This document shows, one piece after another, positions 1 to 7,157 of a stretch of 57,802 bases of DNA. Source of the stretch: Aeromonas rivuli (GTDB taxonomy: Bacteria; Pseudomonadota; Gammaproteobacteria; Enterobacterales; Aeromonadaceae); NCBI RefSeq assembly GCF_000820045.1, contig NZ_CDBJ01000071.1, positions 58,230 through 116,031 on the forward strand, written 5' to 3'. Position 1 is the first letter of the stretch; each line of letters begins with the position of its first letter. Under the pieces are notes generated by a model. That model was given only the letters and a program-made list of their open reading frames with translations. It did no database searches and was not told the origin of the DNA. The position numbers and the translations under genes were made by a program.

Positions 1-40
1 CGCCTTCTTCCCTCTCCTCCTAGTAACGACCGGAGGCTGA
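1..40 (+). CDS. moaD: MoaD C-terminus (partial), molybdopterin synthase small subunit
   Basis: Only the last 12 codons lie in the window (AFFPLLLVTTGG then TGA at 38-40). A tail ending in Gly-Gly is the thiocarboxylated end of MoaD, the sulfur carrier that inserts into the MoaE active site to make molybdopterin. The following moaE supports this. The fragment is copy 1 of a local tandem repeat, so it could be either the true moaD end or one more repeat-derived mini-ORF cut by the window edge; the sequence to the left would decide. Confidence 0.7.
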   Translation, partial: AFFPLLLVTTGG

Positions 41-44
41 TGCC

Positions 45-140
45 ATGAGCGAGATAACGACCGTGGATCGCACCACTGAGCTGTGGGACGGGGATGAGGC
101 CGCCTTCTTCCCTCTCCTCCCAGTAACGACCGGAGGCTGA
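45..140 (+). CDS. Hybrid mini-ORF 1: MoaE-like start, MoaD-like Gly-Gly tail (31 aa)
   Basis: A 31-codon frame starts with the MoaE N-terminus (MSEITTVDRTTEL) and ends with a MoaD-type tail (DGDEAAFFPLLPVTTGG). It is created by the tandem duplication of the moaD/moaE junction. A GGAGG lies upstream of its ATG, the same signal that serves moaE. If translated, it would give a free MoaD tail without the ubiquitin-like fold. It may equally be a non-functional by-product of duplication. Recognition of the two ends is direct from the sequence; any role is speculation. Confidence 0.4.
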   Translation: MSEITTVDRTTELWDGDEAAFFPLLPVTTGG

Positions 141-142
141 CC

Positions 143-238
143 ATGAGCGAGATAACGACCGTGGATCGCACCACTGAGCTGTGCGGTGGCGATGAAGTGG
201 CCTTCTTCCCTCTCTTTCCAGTAACGACCGGAGGTTGA
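143..238 (+). CDS. Hybrid mini-ORF 2: MoaE-like start, MoaD-like Gly-Gly tail (31 aa)
   Basis: Second 31-codon frame of the triplicated junction: MSEITTVDRTTELCGG at the start, DEVAFFPLFPVTTGG at the end, then TGA 2 bases before the moaE ATG. Its tail is closer to the standard MoaD ending (DEVAFFP) than that of mini-ORF 1. The stop lies within the ribosome binding site region of moaE, so translation through it could couple to moaE. Function unknown; it keeps length and frame despite several substitutions relative to copy 1. Confidence 0.4.
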   Translation: MSEITTVDRTTELCGGDEVAFFPLFPVTTGG

Positions 239-240
239 GG

Positions 241-720
241 ATGAGCGAGATAATGACAGTGGATCGCATCCTGGTGCAGCGGGCCGACTTCTCCCTGGGG
301 GAGGAATACGAGCGCCTCGCCGCCCGCCACGACACAGGGGCCATCGTCACCTTCGTCGGCAAGGTGCGCGACTTCAATCAGGGGGAGCAGGTCTTGGGAC
401 TGGCGCTCGAGCACTACCCCGGCATGACCGAGAAGGCGCTGACGGACATAGTCACCGAGGCGCGTACCCGCTGGCCGCTGCAGGAGTGTACCCTGATCCA
501 CCGTATCGGCGAGCTGCTGCTCGGCGATCAGATTGTGCTGGTGGCGGTGAGCAGTGCCCATAGGGATGCGGCCTTCGATGCCTGCCACTTCATCATGGAT
601 TTTCTCAAGACCCGGGCACCGTTCTGGAAGAAAGAACTGACCGCCGAAGGGGTACAGCGCTGGGTCGAGGCCAAGCAGAGCGACAATGACGCCGCTTCCC
701 GCTGGCAATCAGGGGAATAG
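241..720 (+). CDS. moaE: Molybdopterin synthase catalytic subunit MoaE
   Basis: The 159-residue product makes molybdopterin: it transfers sulfur from thiocarboxylated MoaD to precursor Z (cPMP) in a cytosolic MoaD2-MoaE2 complex. Family hallmarks are visible: VTFVGKVR (37-43), LEHYPGMTEKAL, HRIGEL (88-92), SSAHR, and the segment FLKTRAPFWKKE holding the two catalytic lysines, K123 and K130. Length matches the E. coli protein. The ATG at 241 is chosen because GGAGG lies 6 bases upstream; a TTG two codons earlier would fall inside that site. It follows moaD directly, as in the moaABCDE operon, and modA starts 50 bases downstream. Confidence 0.96.
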   Translation: MSEIMTVDRILVQRADFSLGEEYERLAARHDTGAIVTFVGKVRDFNQGEQVLGLALEHYPGMTEKALTDIVTEARTRWPLQECTLIHRIGELLLGDQIVLVAVSSAHRDAAFDACHFIMDFLKTRAPFWKKELTAEGVQRWVEAKQSDNDAASRWQSGE

Positions 721-770
721 ACCCCGTCACAGGATCTGGTCACGAAGGATCCGCAACCAGGAGTAAGGGA

Positions 771-1499
771 ATGAAACCGCTGTTATCTGTTGTCATTGCA
801 GGCGTCTGCGCCGCGGCGCTGCACACCACCGCCGTGCAGGCCGATGAGGTCAAGGTCGCCGTGGCCGCCAACTTCAAGGGCACCCTGGAGCGCATCGGCA
901 AGGCGTTCACCGCCAAGACCGGCCACAGCGTCGTCATCAGCTCGGCGGCCACTGGTGTGCTCTACACCCAGATCACCCACGGCGCCCCCTTCGATCTCTT
1001 CCTCTCCGCCGACGTGGCCACCCCTCAAAAACTGGAGGCGGAGGGCAAGGGGAGCGGTCGCTTCACCTACGCCATCGGCCAGCTCGGCCTGTGGAAGAAG
1101 GGGGGACCTGCCCCCGATGAGGCAAGCCTGCGCAGTTGGAAGGGCAACCTCGCCATCGCCAACCCCAAGACCGCGCCCTATGGCACTGCGGCCATGGCAA
1201 CCCTTGAGCAGCTCAACATCGATCCCAAGCAGTACCGTCTGCTGACCGGTACCAACATCAGCCAGACCTGGCAGTTCGTGGACACCGGCAACGCCGAGCT
1301 GGGCTTTGTCGCCTGGGCCAATCTGGTGGAAGCGGGCAAGACAGGGGAAGCCTGGGCCGTGCCGAACACCTTCTATCCTGCCATCGAGCAGCAGGGCCTG
1401 GTCCTGCAGAAGGGCGAGGCGGTCGAAGCCCTGGTGGCCTGGCTGAAGGGCCCGGGTCAGGACGCCATCAAGGCTGCGGGTTATGCCCTGCCGCAGTGA
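771..1499 (+). CDS. modA: Molybdate ABC transporter, periplasmic binding protein ModA
   Basis: Periplasmic receptor that binds molybdate (or tungstate) and delivers it to ModBC. A signal peptide is clear: KP start, hydrophobic core, cleavage probably after VQA (residue 24) before DEVKVAVAANF. The segment SSAATGVLYTQITHGAPFD and the later GTAAMATL and FVDTGNAELGFVAW stretches are typical of ModA oxyanion-binding loops. 242 residues is the normal size. It begins 50 bases after moaE and heads a modABC set, which links molybdate uptake with pterin synthesis. Confidence 0.95.
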   Translation: MKPLLSVVIAGVCAAALHTTAVQADEVKVAVAANFKGTLERIGKAFTAKTGHSVVISSAATGVLYTQITHGAPFDLFLSADVATPQKLEAEGKGSGRFTYAIGQLGLWKKGGPAPDEASLRSWKGNLAIANPKTAPYGTAAMATLEQLNIDPKQYRLLTGTNISQTWQFVDTGNAELGFVAWANLVEAGKTGEAWAVPNTFYPAIEQQGLVLQKGEAVEALVAWLKGPGQDAIKAAGYALPQ

Positions 1500-1525
1500 C
1501 GGCATGAGTGCTGACCCCGCATGGT

Positions 1526-1553
1526 GACTGGCCGGCCCCTGGGCTGGCCAGTC
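1526..1553 (+). promoter_or_regulatory. Strong stem-loop between modA and modB
   Basis: GACTGGCC at 1526-1533 pairs with GGCCAGTC at 1546-1553, with an inner GCCC/GGGC pair. There is no T-run after it, so it is more likely an mRNA-stabilising or attenuating hairpin than a full terminator. It sits in a 205-base gap between modA and modB; a short frame covering this gap shows no protein-like features. The hairpin could keep modA transcript levels above modBC, as is common for binding proteins, but this is inference. Confidence 0.55.
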
Positions 1554-1704
1554 TTCAAGATAAGGATGCAAAACATGCTGCTGTCTGAATCCAGCCGGGG
1601 CTCCTGCCATGAAGGGGAGCTGCTTGCGGTATCTCGCTTGCACCTGAGTTGCGGCATGCTACCTCGGGTTCCGTGTTTGTCATTCACACTCGCGAGGATG
1701 CGCC

Positions 1705-2385
1705 ATGAGTGAAGGGGATCTGCTCGCGGTCTGGTTGACCCTGAAGCTGGCCGCCTGTACCACCGGTATCCTGCTGCTGCTGTCACCCCCACTCGCCTGG
1801 TGGCTCTCCCGCAGCCAGCACCGGCTGCGGCCGCTGGTGGAGGCGCTGGTGGCGCTGCCGCTGGTGCTGCCGCCGACCGTGCTTGGCTTCTATCTGCTGC
1901 TCGCCTTCTCCCCGGAGTATGGCCTCGGCGCCTGGTGGCGGGAGACCTTCGGGACAACCCTCGCCTTCAGCTTCCTCGGCCTGCTGTTTGCCTCCATCCT
2001 CTATTCGCTCCCCTTCGTGGTGCAGCCCCTCACCTCCGCCTTCGTCAACATGGGCAGCAAAGAACTTGAAGCGGCCGCCACCCTGGGGCTGGGGCCCCTG
2101 GAGCGCTTCTTTCACATCATTCTGCCGATGACGCTGCCGAGCTTCGTGATGGCGGCGGCGCTGGGCTTTGCCCATACCTTGGGGGAGTTTGGGGTGGTGC
2201 TGATGATTGGCGGCAACATTCCGGGGGAGACCCAGGTGCTCTCCATCGCCCTGTTCGATCACGTGGAGGCCATGGATTATCAACATGCCCACTATCTGGC
2301 TGGCGGCCTGATGGGCTTCTCTCTCATCATGCTGGTGCTGGTCTATGGCGTGCTACAACGCCGGCAACGGAGGCTGTTCGGATGA
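1705..2385 (+). CDS. modB: Molybdate ABC transporter permease ModB
   Basis: Inner membrane permease of 226 residues with about five to six hydrophobic segments. The cytoplasmic coupling loop (EAA motif) reads LEAAATLGLGPLERFFHIIL, followed by P and GEFG, as in ModB. The LPLVLPPTVLGFYLL stretch near residues 50-65 is characteristic. The ATG at 1705 is taken as start. The last codons overlap modC by four bases (ATGA), indicating translational coupling of permease and ATPase. Confidence 0.95.
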   Translation: MSEGDLLAVWLTLKLAACTTGILLLLSPPLAWWLSRSQHRLRPLVEALVALPLVLPPTVLGFYLLLAFSPEYGLGAWWRETFGTTLAFSFLGLLFASILYSLPFVVQPLTSAFVNMGSKELEAAATLGLGPLERFFHIILPMTLPSFVMAAALGFAHTLGEFGVVLMIGGNIPGETQVLSIALFDHVEAMDYQHAHYLAGGLMGFSLIMLVLVYGVLQRRQRRLFG

Positions 2386-3437
2386 GCCTGCACCTCAAGG
2401 CCAACCGTGCGTTCGGCTCCTTCACCCTGGCGTGCGATCTGGCGCTGCCCCTCGGCGGCATTCTCGGCCTCTTTGGCCCCTCAGGCTGTGGCAAAAGCAC
2501 CCTGCTGCGCATCATCGCCGGGCTGGACCGCGCCCCCTCGGACGTCCTGCGCTGGCAGGGGCGGGATCTGGCCGCCCTGCTGCCGGAGGCGCGCCGCATC
2601 GGGCTGGTGTTCCAGGACTCCCGCCTCTTCCCCCATATGACGGTGCTTGGCAATTTGCAACTGGCGGCGGGCAAGGGGCGAGGGCGCTGGCAGCCCGAGG
2701 CGCTGGCGATGCGGCTCGGCTTTGCCGATCTGCTCGGCCAACCTGCCCACGGGCTCTCCGGCGGCCAGCGCCAGCGGGTGGCGCTGGGGCGGGCCCTGCT
2801 GGCGGAGCCCGACCTGCTGCTGCTCGATGAACCCTTCTCGGCGCTGGACAGCCGCAGCCGCATCCATCAGGCCCATGTGCTCAAGGGGTTGCAGCAAGAG
2901 AGCGGCATTCCCATGGTCTTCGTCAGCCACGCCATGGAGGAGGTGAGTTTGCTGTGCGATCAGCTGGTATTGCTTGCCGAGGGGCAGGTCGAGGCGCAAG
3001 GCAGGCCGAGTGAGATCTTCGCCCGCACCGACCTCTCCCTCGCCAGTCGGGATGATGTGGGGGTCATGCTGACGGCGATCCTGACCCATTACGAGGCCAC
3101 CGAACAGATGGCTACCCTGCAACTCGGGGAGCAAAGCCTGATGGTTACCATGGAGCATGCCCCCGACGAGAGTGGCCCATTGCAGATCAAGGTGGCGGGG
3201 CGGGATCTGGTGATAGCGACCGCCCCCATCGCGCACTCCAGTCTCTCCAACTGCCTCAGTACCCGCCTGCTGGCGATGCGTGAGGTACGCCCGGGTCAGA
3301 CGCTGTTGCAGTTGGCGCTGGGTGAGCAGATACTGCTGGCCCGGATCACCAGCCGTTCAGCCCTGCGCTTGGGTCTGGCCGAGGGTCAGCAGATTCATGC
3401 CTATGTCAAGGCGGTGAGTCTGGTCGGGGAGGGATAA
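2382..3437 (+). CDS. modC: Molybdate ABC transporter ATP-binding protein ModC
   Basis: Cytoplasmic ATPase that drives molybdate import through ModB. Seen in order: Walker A GPSGCGKST (32-40), Q-loop in VFQDSRLFPHMT, signature LSGGQRQRV, Walker B LLLLDEPFSALD, and the switch histidine in VFVSHAMEE. The C-terminal ~120 residues form a Mop/TOBE-like regulatory domain that binds molybdate in this family. 351 residues equals the usual length. Start overlaps the modB stop. The downstream gap (3438-3662) shows no convincing gene or terminator. Confidence 0.96.
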   Translation: MSLHLKANRAFGSFTLACDLALPLGGILGLFGPSGCGKSTLLRIIAGLDRAPSDVLRWQGRDLAALLPEARRIGLVFQDSRLFPHMTVLGNLQLAAGKGRGRWQPEALAMRLGFADLLGQPAHGLSGGQRQRVALGRALLAEPDLLLLDEPFSALDSRSRIHQAHVLKGLQQESGIPMVFVSHAMEEVSLLCDQLVLLAEGQVEAQGRPSEIFARTDLSLASRDDVGVMLTAILTHYEATEQMATLQLGEQSLMVTMEHAPDESGPLQIKVAGRDLVIATAPIAHSSLSNCLSTRLLAMREVRPGQTLLQLALGEQILLARITSRSALRLGLAEGQQIHAYVKAVSLVGEG

Positions 3438-3662
3438 GGGCGCTTGGGCCGCCATGGTGCTGGTCACCGCCCGGGAGCGCTCACTGGCGTTGCCGTCACC
3501 CCTTATCCTCCACTGTTTTGCTAGAGCGTGGCAGGGTGAGCGGCAGATCCTCGACTGCCGTTCGCGGCAATGAGCTGCGCTATGGCGGCCTTGGGCTGCT
3601 CGACGCCTTCTGCCATCGGCAGAGGGCTCGAGGGCTTGGAACAGCGTGTTTGAGGAAAATGG

Positions 3663-4439
3663 ATGCGTCGCAATCAAATCATGAAGTCTCAGGGACTGGC
3701 CTGGCGCAGTGCCGGGGAGGGCCCCTTGTTGCTGCTGCTCCATGGCCTGGGGTCATCCAGCCTGGACTGGCAGGCCCAGCTCGAACATTTTTCCGACGAC
3801 TATCGGGTGGTGGCCATCGACTTGCGTGGCCATGGCCAGAGCCTGCAAGAGGGGCCCTTCGATGTCGGGACCCTGGCGGCGGACGTGGTACGCTGGCTCG
3901 ATGAACAGCCAGAGCCTGCCTGGGTGGTGGGACTCTCACTGGGGGCCATGGTTGCGCTGGAGCTGGCCTTGCAACTGCCAGGCAAGATCCGCGGTCTGGT
4001 GCTGGTCAACGGCTTCAGCGAGTTTCTGCTGGAGAACCCCAGGGAGCAGGAGCGTTACGCCCAGCGCCTCAAGTGGCTGCGCTGGTTTGGCATGCGGCCG
4101 CTGGCCTGGTGGCTGGGTCGGGAGCTCTTTCCCGGCTCTGAACTTGCCCAGATGCGTCGTACCTTCCGGCAACGTTTCTGCCGTAATCGCAAGAAGGTCT
4201 ACAAGGCCCTGCTGGATGCCTTGCCCGGCTGGTCGGCCCGTGCCCGGCTCGGCGCCATCTGGCAGCCGGTCGCCATCATCTCCACGACACATGATTACCT
4301 GCCGCTTGCCAAACGGGTGGAGCAGTTTGCCGCCCTGCCCAACGCAACGGTGCATAATCCCCGTGGCCACCACGCCTGGCCTGCGGAAGATCCCTCCGGA
4401 TTCAATCATTTGCTTCAACGGATTTTAGAAAGACATTAG
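3663..4439 (+). CDS. Alpha/beta hydrolase
   Basis: 258-residue soluble hydrolase of the alpha/beta fold. HG oxyanion motif LLHGLGSSSLDW lies at about 26-37; the nucleophile elbow GLSLGAM puts the serine at residue 92; the family DLRGHGQS loop is present; an acidic residue in STTHDYLP and the histidine in PRGHHAWPAEDP complete a plausible Ser-Asp-His triad. The substrate cannot be read from sequence. ATG at 3663 is used, with GAGGA upstream; an in-frame ATG six codons later (MKSQGLAW) is also possible. It ends about 106 bases before the ParM homologue and may or may not share its transcript. Confidence 0.8.
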   Translation: MRRNQIMKSQGLAWRSAGEGPLLLLLHGLGSSSLDWQAQLEHFSDDYRVVAIDLRGHGQSLQEGPFDVGTLAADVVRWLDEQPEPAWVVGLSLGAMVALELALQLPGKIRGLVLVNGFSEFLLENPREQERYAQRLKWLRWFGMRPLAWWLGRELFPGSELAQMRRTFRQRFCRNRKKVYKALLDALPGWSARARLGAIWQPVAIISTTHDYLPLAKRVEQFAALPNATVHNPRGHHAWPAEDPSGFNHLLQRILERH

Positions 4440-4545
4440 ACTTGTCGCCTTCATAAACCGTGTATGTAGTGGTTCGATCGCCTTGGCTTGCCAGAGTGCA
4501 AGGCAATCGGACCATGTTGTCTGCTCCCCCATAGGTATTCCCCAT

Positions 4546-5589
4546 ATGTCTGAAGTAATGAAGATGGCCATCGATGATGGCTCGACCAACGTCAAGGTCA
4601 GCTGGATCGATAACAAGGCGCTCAAGACCATCATCTCCCCCAACTCATTTCGCAAGGATTGGAAGAGCGCCGCATTGCGCAAAGACAAGAAGATCTACAA
4701 CTACGAGATAGGCAACACCAAGTACACCTATGACGCCACCTCGGACAAGTCACTGGCCACCACCCATGTGGAGTACCAGTACGACGACCTGAACCTGCTC
4801 TCCGTGCACCACGCCCTGTTGCAGACCGGCATGGCGCCGTGCGATGTGGCGATCACAGTGACGCTGCCCATTACGGAGTTCTACCAGCCGGATGACTGCC
4901 AGCGCAACGAAGAGAAAATCGAGAAGAAGCGGCGCAACTTGCTTCGTGCCATCTCCCTCAACAAGGGGGAGCTGTTCAATATCGTCAGTGTGGAAGTGAT
5001 GCCGGAGAGCCTGCCTGCCGCCCTCTCCCGCCTGATTGGCTCGGGCTGCAACGAGTTCACCAAGACCTTGGTGATCGACTGCGGTGGCACCACCCTGGAC
5101 ATGGGCATCATCGTCGGCGAGTTCGACGATGTGTCCGACGTCTATGGCAACAACGAGATAGGTGTTTCCATGGTGACGGATGCGGTACGCAAGGCCCTGG
5201 CCGCCGCCGACAGCGACTCCAGCTATCTGGTGGCCAACGAGTTCATCAAGCGTCGCCACGACATGAGCTTCGTGCGGGACGTGGTCAACGACGAGGCCCA
5301 GATCCCCAAGATCCTGGAAAAAATGCAGAACAAGATAGACGAGCTGGGCAGCCAGGTCGCCCACGAGGCGAAGAAGTTCGCCAAGAACCCGAACCGGGTC
5401 TATCTGGTCGGCGGTGGAGCCCCCCTCATCCACGAGGCGATCAAACAGGCTTATCCTACCTTGGGCGACAGAGTTGAATTGCTGGACGATGCACAGTCTG
5501 CCCTGGCCCGGGAGATCTGCCTCTACACCACGGAAGAAGAGGAAGTGTACCGGGAAGCGGCCGTGATGGCCGAGGTGGCTGATGAGTAG
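4546..5589 (+). CDS. ParM/StbA-family actin-like ATPase
   Basis: 347-residue actin-fold ATPase closely resembling plasmid R1 ParM, which forms dynamic filaments that push plasmid copies apart. Shared blocks seen: IDDGSTNVKVSW (phosphate 1), ISPNSFRKDW, VHHALLQTG, TLPITEFY, VEVMPESLPAA, IDCGGTTLDMG (phosphate 2), GVSMVTDAVR, and VYLVGGGAPLI (adenosine motif). The whole fold appears intact. ATG at 4546 is chosen because the conserved N-terminus begins about seven residues later; the upstream Shine-Dalgarno is weak, and ATGs at 4558 or 4564 are alternatives. Its stop overlaps the next gene by eight bases, so the two are coupled. No plasmid replication or transfer gene is nearby, so this looks like a chromosomal or stranded segregation cassette. 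Confidence 0.9.
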   Translation: MSEVMKMAIDDGSTNVKVSWIDNKALKTIISPNSFRKDWKSAALRKDKKIYNYEIGNTKYTYDATSDKSLATTHVEYQYDDLNLLSVHHALLQTGMAPCDVAITVTLPITEFYQPDDCQRNEEKIEKKRRNLLRAISLNKGELFNIVSVEVMPESLPAALSRLIGSGCNEFTKTLVIDCGGTTLDMGIIVGEFDDVSDVYGNNEIGVSMVTDAVRKALAAADSDSSYLVANEFIKRRHDMSFVRDVVNDEAQIPKILEKMQNKIDELGSQVAHEAKKFAKNPNRVYLVGGGAPLIHEAIKQAYPTLGDRVELLDDAQSALAREICLYTTEEEEVYREAAVMAEVADE

Positions 5590-6640
5590 TCAGCTCAAGC
5601 GCATGACCTTCTCCATTTACATGGATCCGGGTGCGCTGGAGTCTGATCGCTACGCGGTCGGAGTGTTGCAGAACTGGTACCAGCGGGCTCGCAAGATCCA
5701 GGATGGGGCGGAGGAGTTCGACTTCTCCAAGAGCCGTTTCCACAAGGACATCTACCTGTCGGGGATGTTCATGTACGTGCTGGCACCGAACCTGTGCAAG
5801 GCCGTTGCCAACGCGCTCGGGCCCGAACAAGTCAGCCTGATGACCCTGCGTCACGCCTTTGCCAGTTGTGGCTTCACCCTGGGGGAGGGGAGCGAGGCGT
5901 CCCCTTCTGCGGGCGATGCCATGGTCGATCAGATAGTAGCACGGCTGGGCCCCCGGTTGGGGCAGGGAAACAGCGGGGCGCTGGTCGATGAGATCGTCAG
6001 TCGTCTCGGCCAGCAAGCCGCTACGCCGGATCAGGGCAATTTAGTCGATGAGATCGTCAGTCGCCTCGGCCAGCAAGCCGCTACGCCGGATCAGGGTAAT
6101 TTAGTCGATGAGATAGTCAGTCGTCTCGGCCAGCAGGCTGCTACGCCGGATCAGGATTATTTAGTCGATGAGATAGTCAATCGCCTCGGCCAGCAGACTG
6201 CTATGCCGGATCAGGGTAATTTAGTTGATGAGATCGTCAGTCGTCTCGGTCAGCAGGCTGCTACGCCGGATCAGGGCAATTTAGTCGATGAGATCGTCAG
6301 TCGTCTCGGGGAGCAGCAACCCACCGAGTTGTGGGACGAGATCCGGCAAGGGCTGCCGGGTTCGCTGGACCCTGAGCAGCTGGCAGACGCCATCGCCGGC
6401 AGGCTGCCGGCGGCGGCCGAGCCGGACCTGGCGCCGCTTGCCAGCAGCATCTTGCAGCTCTCCCGTCAGCTGGAAGAGCAATCCCGGCTTATTCGCGAGC
6501 AGCACAGCTTGATCCAGCGACTGGCCAGTCAGCCGGGCCGATCCGTGGATCTGGATAAGCGGACGGCCGAGCCATTGGTCGAGGATCTCTCGAGCCAGGT
6601 CGCCAACATGAAGAAGGTGAAAGCCAGGGGCCTTTTCTAA
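5582..6640 (+). CDS. ParR-like adaptor with seven 20-residue tandem repeats
   Basis: 352 residues. The first ~100 (KRMTFSIYMDPGALESDRY..., then FHKDIYLSGMFMYVLAP...) can be aligned by eye with R1 ParR, the ribbon-helix-helix protein that binds the centromere and caps ParM: basic start, beta-strand, YLSG helix, hydrophobic C-helix. ParR is only ~117 residues, so the rest is extra. From residue 114 to 243 the unit LVDEIVSRLGQQAATPDQGN recurs seven times at an exact 20-residue period; degenerate copies follow near 250 and 267. Then comes a coiled-coil-like stretch (about 285-315) and a basic tail ending VKARGLF. Start ATG lies within the ParM gene end. Role as the ParM partner is inferred from position and the N-terminal resemblance; the repeat function is unknown. 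Confidence 0.75.
   Translation: MSSQLKRMTFSIYMDPGALESDRYAVGVLQNWYQRARKIQDGAEEFDFSKSRFHKDIYLSGMFMYVLAPNLCKAVANALGPEQVSLMTLRHAFASCGFTLGEGSEASPSAGDAMVDQIVARLGPRLGQGNSGALVDEIVSRLGQQAATPDQGNLVDEIVSRLGQQAATPDQGNLVDEIVSRLGQQAATPDQDYLVDEIVNRLGQQTAMPDQGNLVDEIVSRLGQQAATPDQGNLVDEIVSRLGEQQPTELWDEIRQGLPGSLDPEQLADAIAGRLPAAAEPDLAPLASSILQLSRQLEEQSRLIREQHSLIQRLASQPGRSVDLDKRTAEPLVEDLSSQVANMKKVKARGLF
5981..6310 (+). repeat. 60-bp in-frame tandem repeat array in the ParR-like gene
   Basis: Five full 60-base units (5981, 6041, 6101, 6161, 6221) and a half unit (6281-6310) are nearly identical at DNA level, starting at the codons for LVDEIVSRLG. An older diverged unit precedes them (about 5921). Differences are mostly synonymous (tcgcctcgg/tcgtctcgg, cagcaagcc/cagcaggct), with a few changes such as QDY for QGN and TAM for AAT. 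The exact 60-base period keeps the frame, so copy number can change by recombination without killing the gene. Confidence 0.95.
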
Positions 6641-6684
6641 GGGCCGACCCATGGTGCTCATGTAGCGATCCGCCAATAAACAAA

Positions 6685-6709
6685 CCGAACCCCTGGGTTC
6701 GGTTTTTTT
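6685..6709 (+). terminator. Rho-independent terminator after the ParM/ParR-like pair
   Basis: Stem CCGAACCC (6685-6692) and GGGTTCGG (6695-6702) with a two-base loop, followed by seven T. It lies 45 bases after the stop of the ParR-like gene and closes the cassette. Confidence 0.9.
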
Positions 6710-7157
6710 ATATCTGTCTATTTCTGGTGATATATCGGCGGCTTTATGAATTGAACTCTCGCTATGAGTCTGTGTGGGTAGAAGATTGCATTGATTTAAT
6801 GTGAAATTGCTTGCGTATTTGGGTGGTGTACTTTCTGGCCGGCGACATTCGGTGACGAATAAAACAGGAGTGTGGCGTGTGTTTTTCATTTTTCCCATTT
6901 AAATTATTGAATTACATTTATTTTTGATGGTGTTTTCGGTGGTGATTAACTTGTCTGAAGCAAAGCCACAGTAGATTGTTGATTCTGCCGTCAAGGTCAC
7001 TTTATTTCGCAAGAAATTATTTTGCTGAATATGGGCATACATATCCGGCTACGCCAGCCAAAAGCTATAGTTAGCTGCTTCCTATGCATCAGCAAGAATA
7101 ACGCCGAGACTGGGAGCCTGTCGCATCTGCATTCAATGGATTTGAGAGGTGTTATCG
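6710..7157. other. AT-rich intergenic region, no gene seen
   Basis: About 450 bases between the terminator and the sulfatase-maturase gene. It is clearly richer in A and T than the flanking genes and holds many short T- and A-runs. No convincing frame with a ribosome binding site and no clear iterons were seen. It must contain the promoter of the sulfatase locus; it is also a candidate, by position only, for a centromere-like site of the ParM cassette. Confidence 0.5.

Larger units (their letters stand above)
1..275 (+). repeat. Tandem triplication of the moaD/moaE junction (about 100, 98 and ~75 bp)
   Basis: Three direct copies start at 1, 101 and about 201. Each holds the moaD 3' end (codons for FFPL..PVTTGG and a TGA), the GGAGG ribosome binding site and the moaE 5' end (codons for MSEI.TVDR). 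Copies 1 and 2 differ by a 2-base deletion just before the ATG and a few substitutions; copy 3 runs into the real moaE. The copies have diverged slightly, so the duplication is not brand new, and the reading frames for the small proteins are kept open. Confidence 0.9.

Noticed and set aside
1521..1712. 63-codon frame between modA and modB
   Set aside because: No ribosome binding site or protein-like pattern; it overlaps a hairpin.
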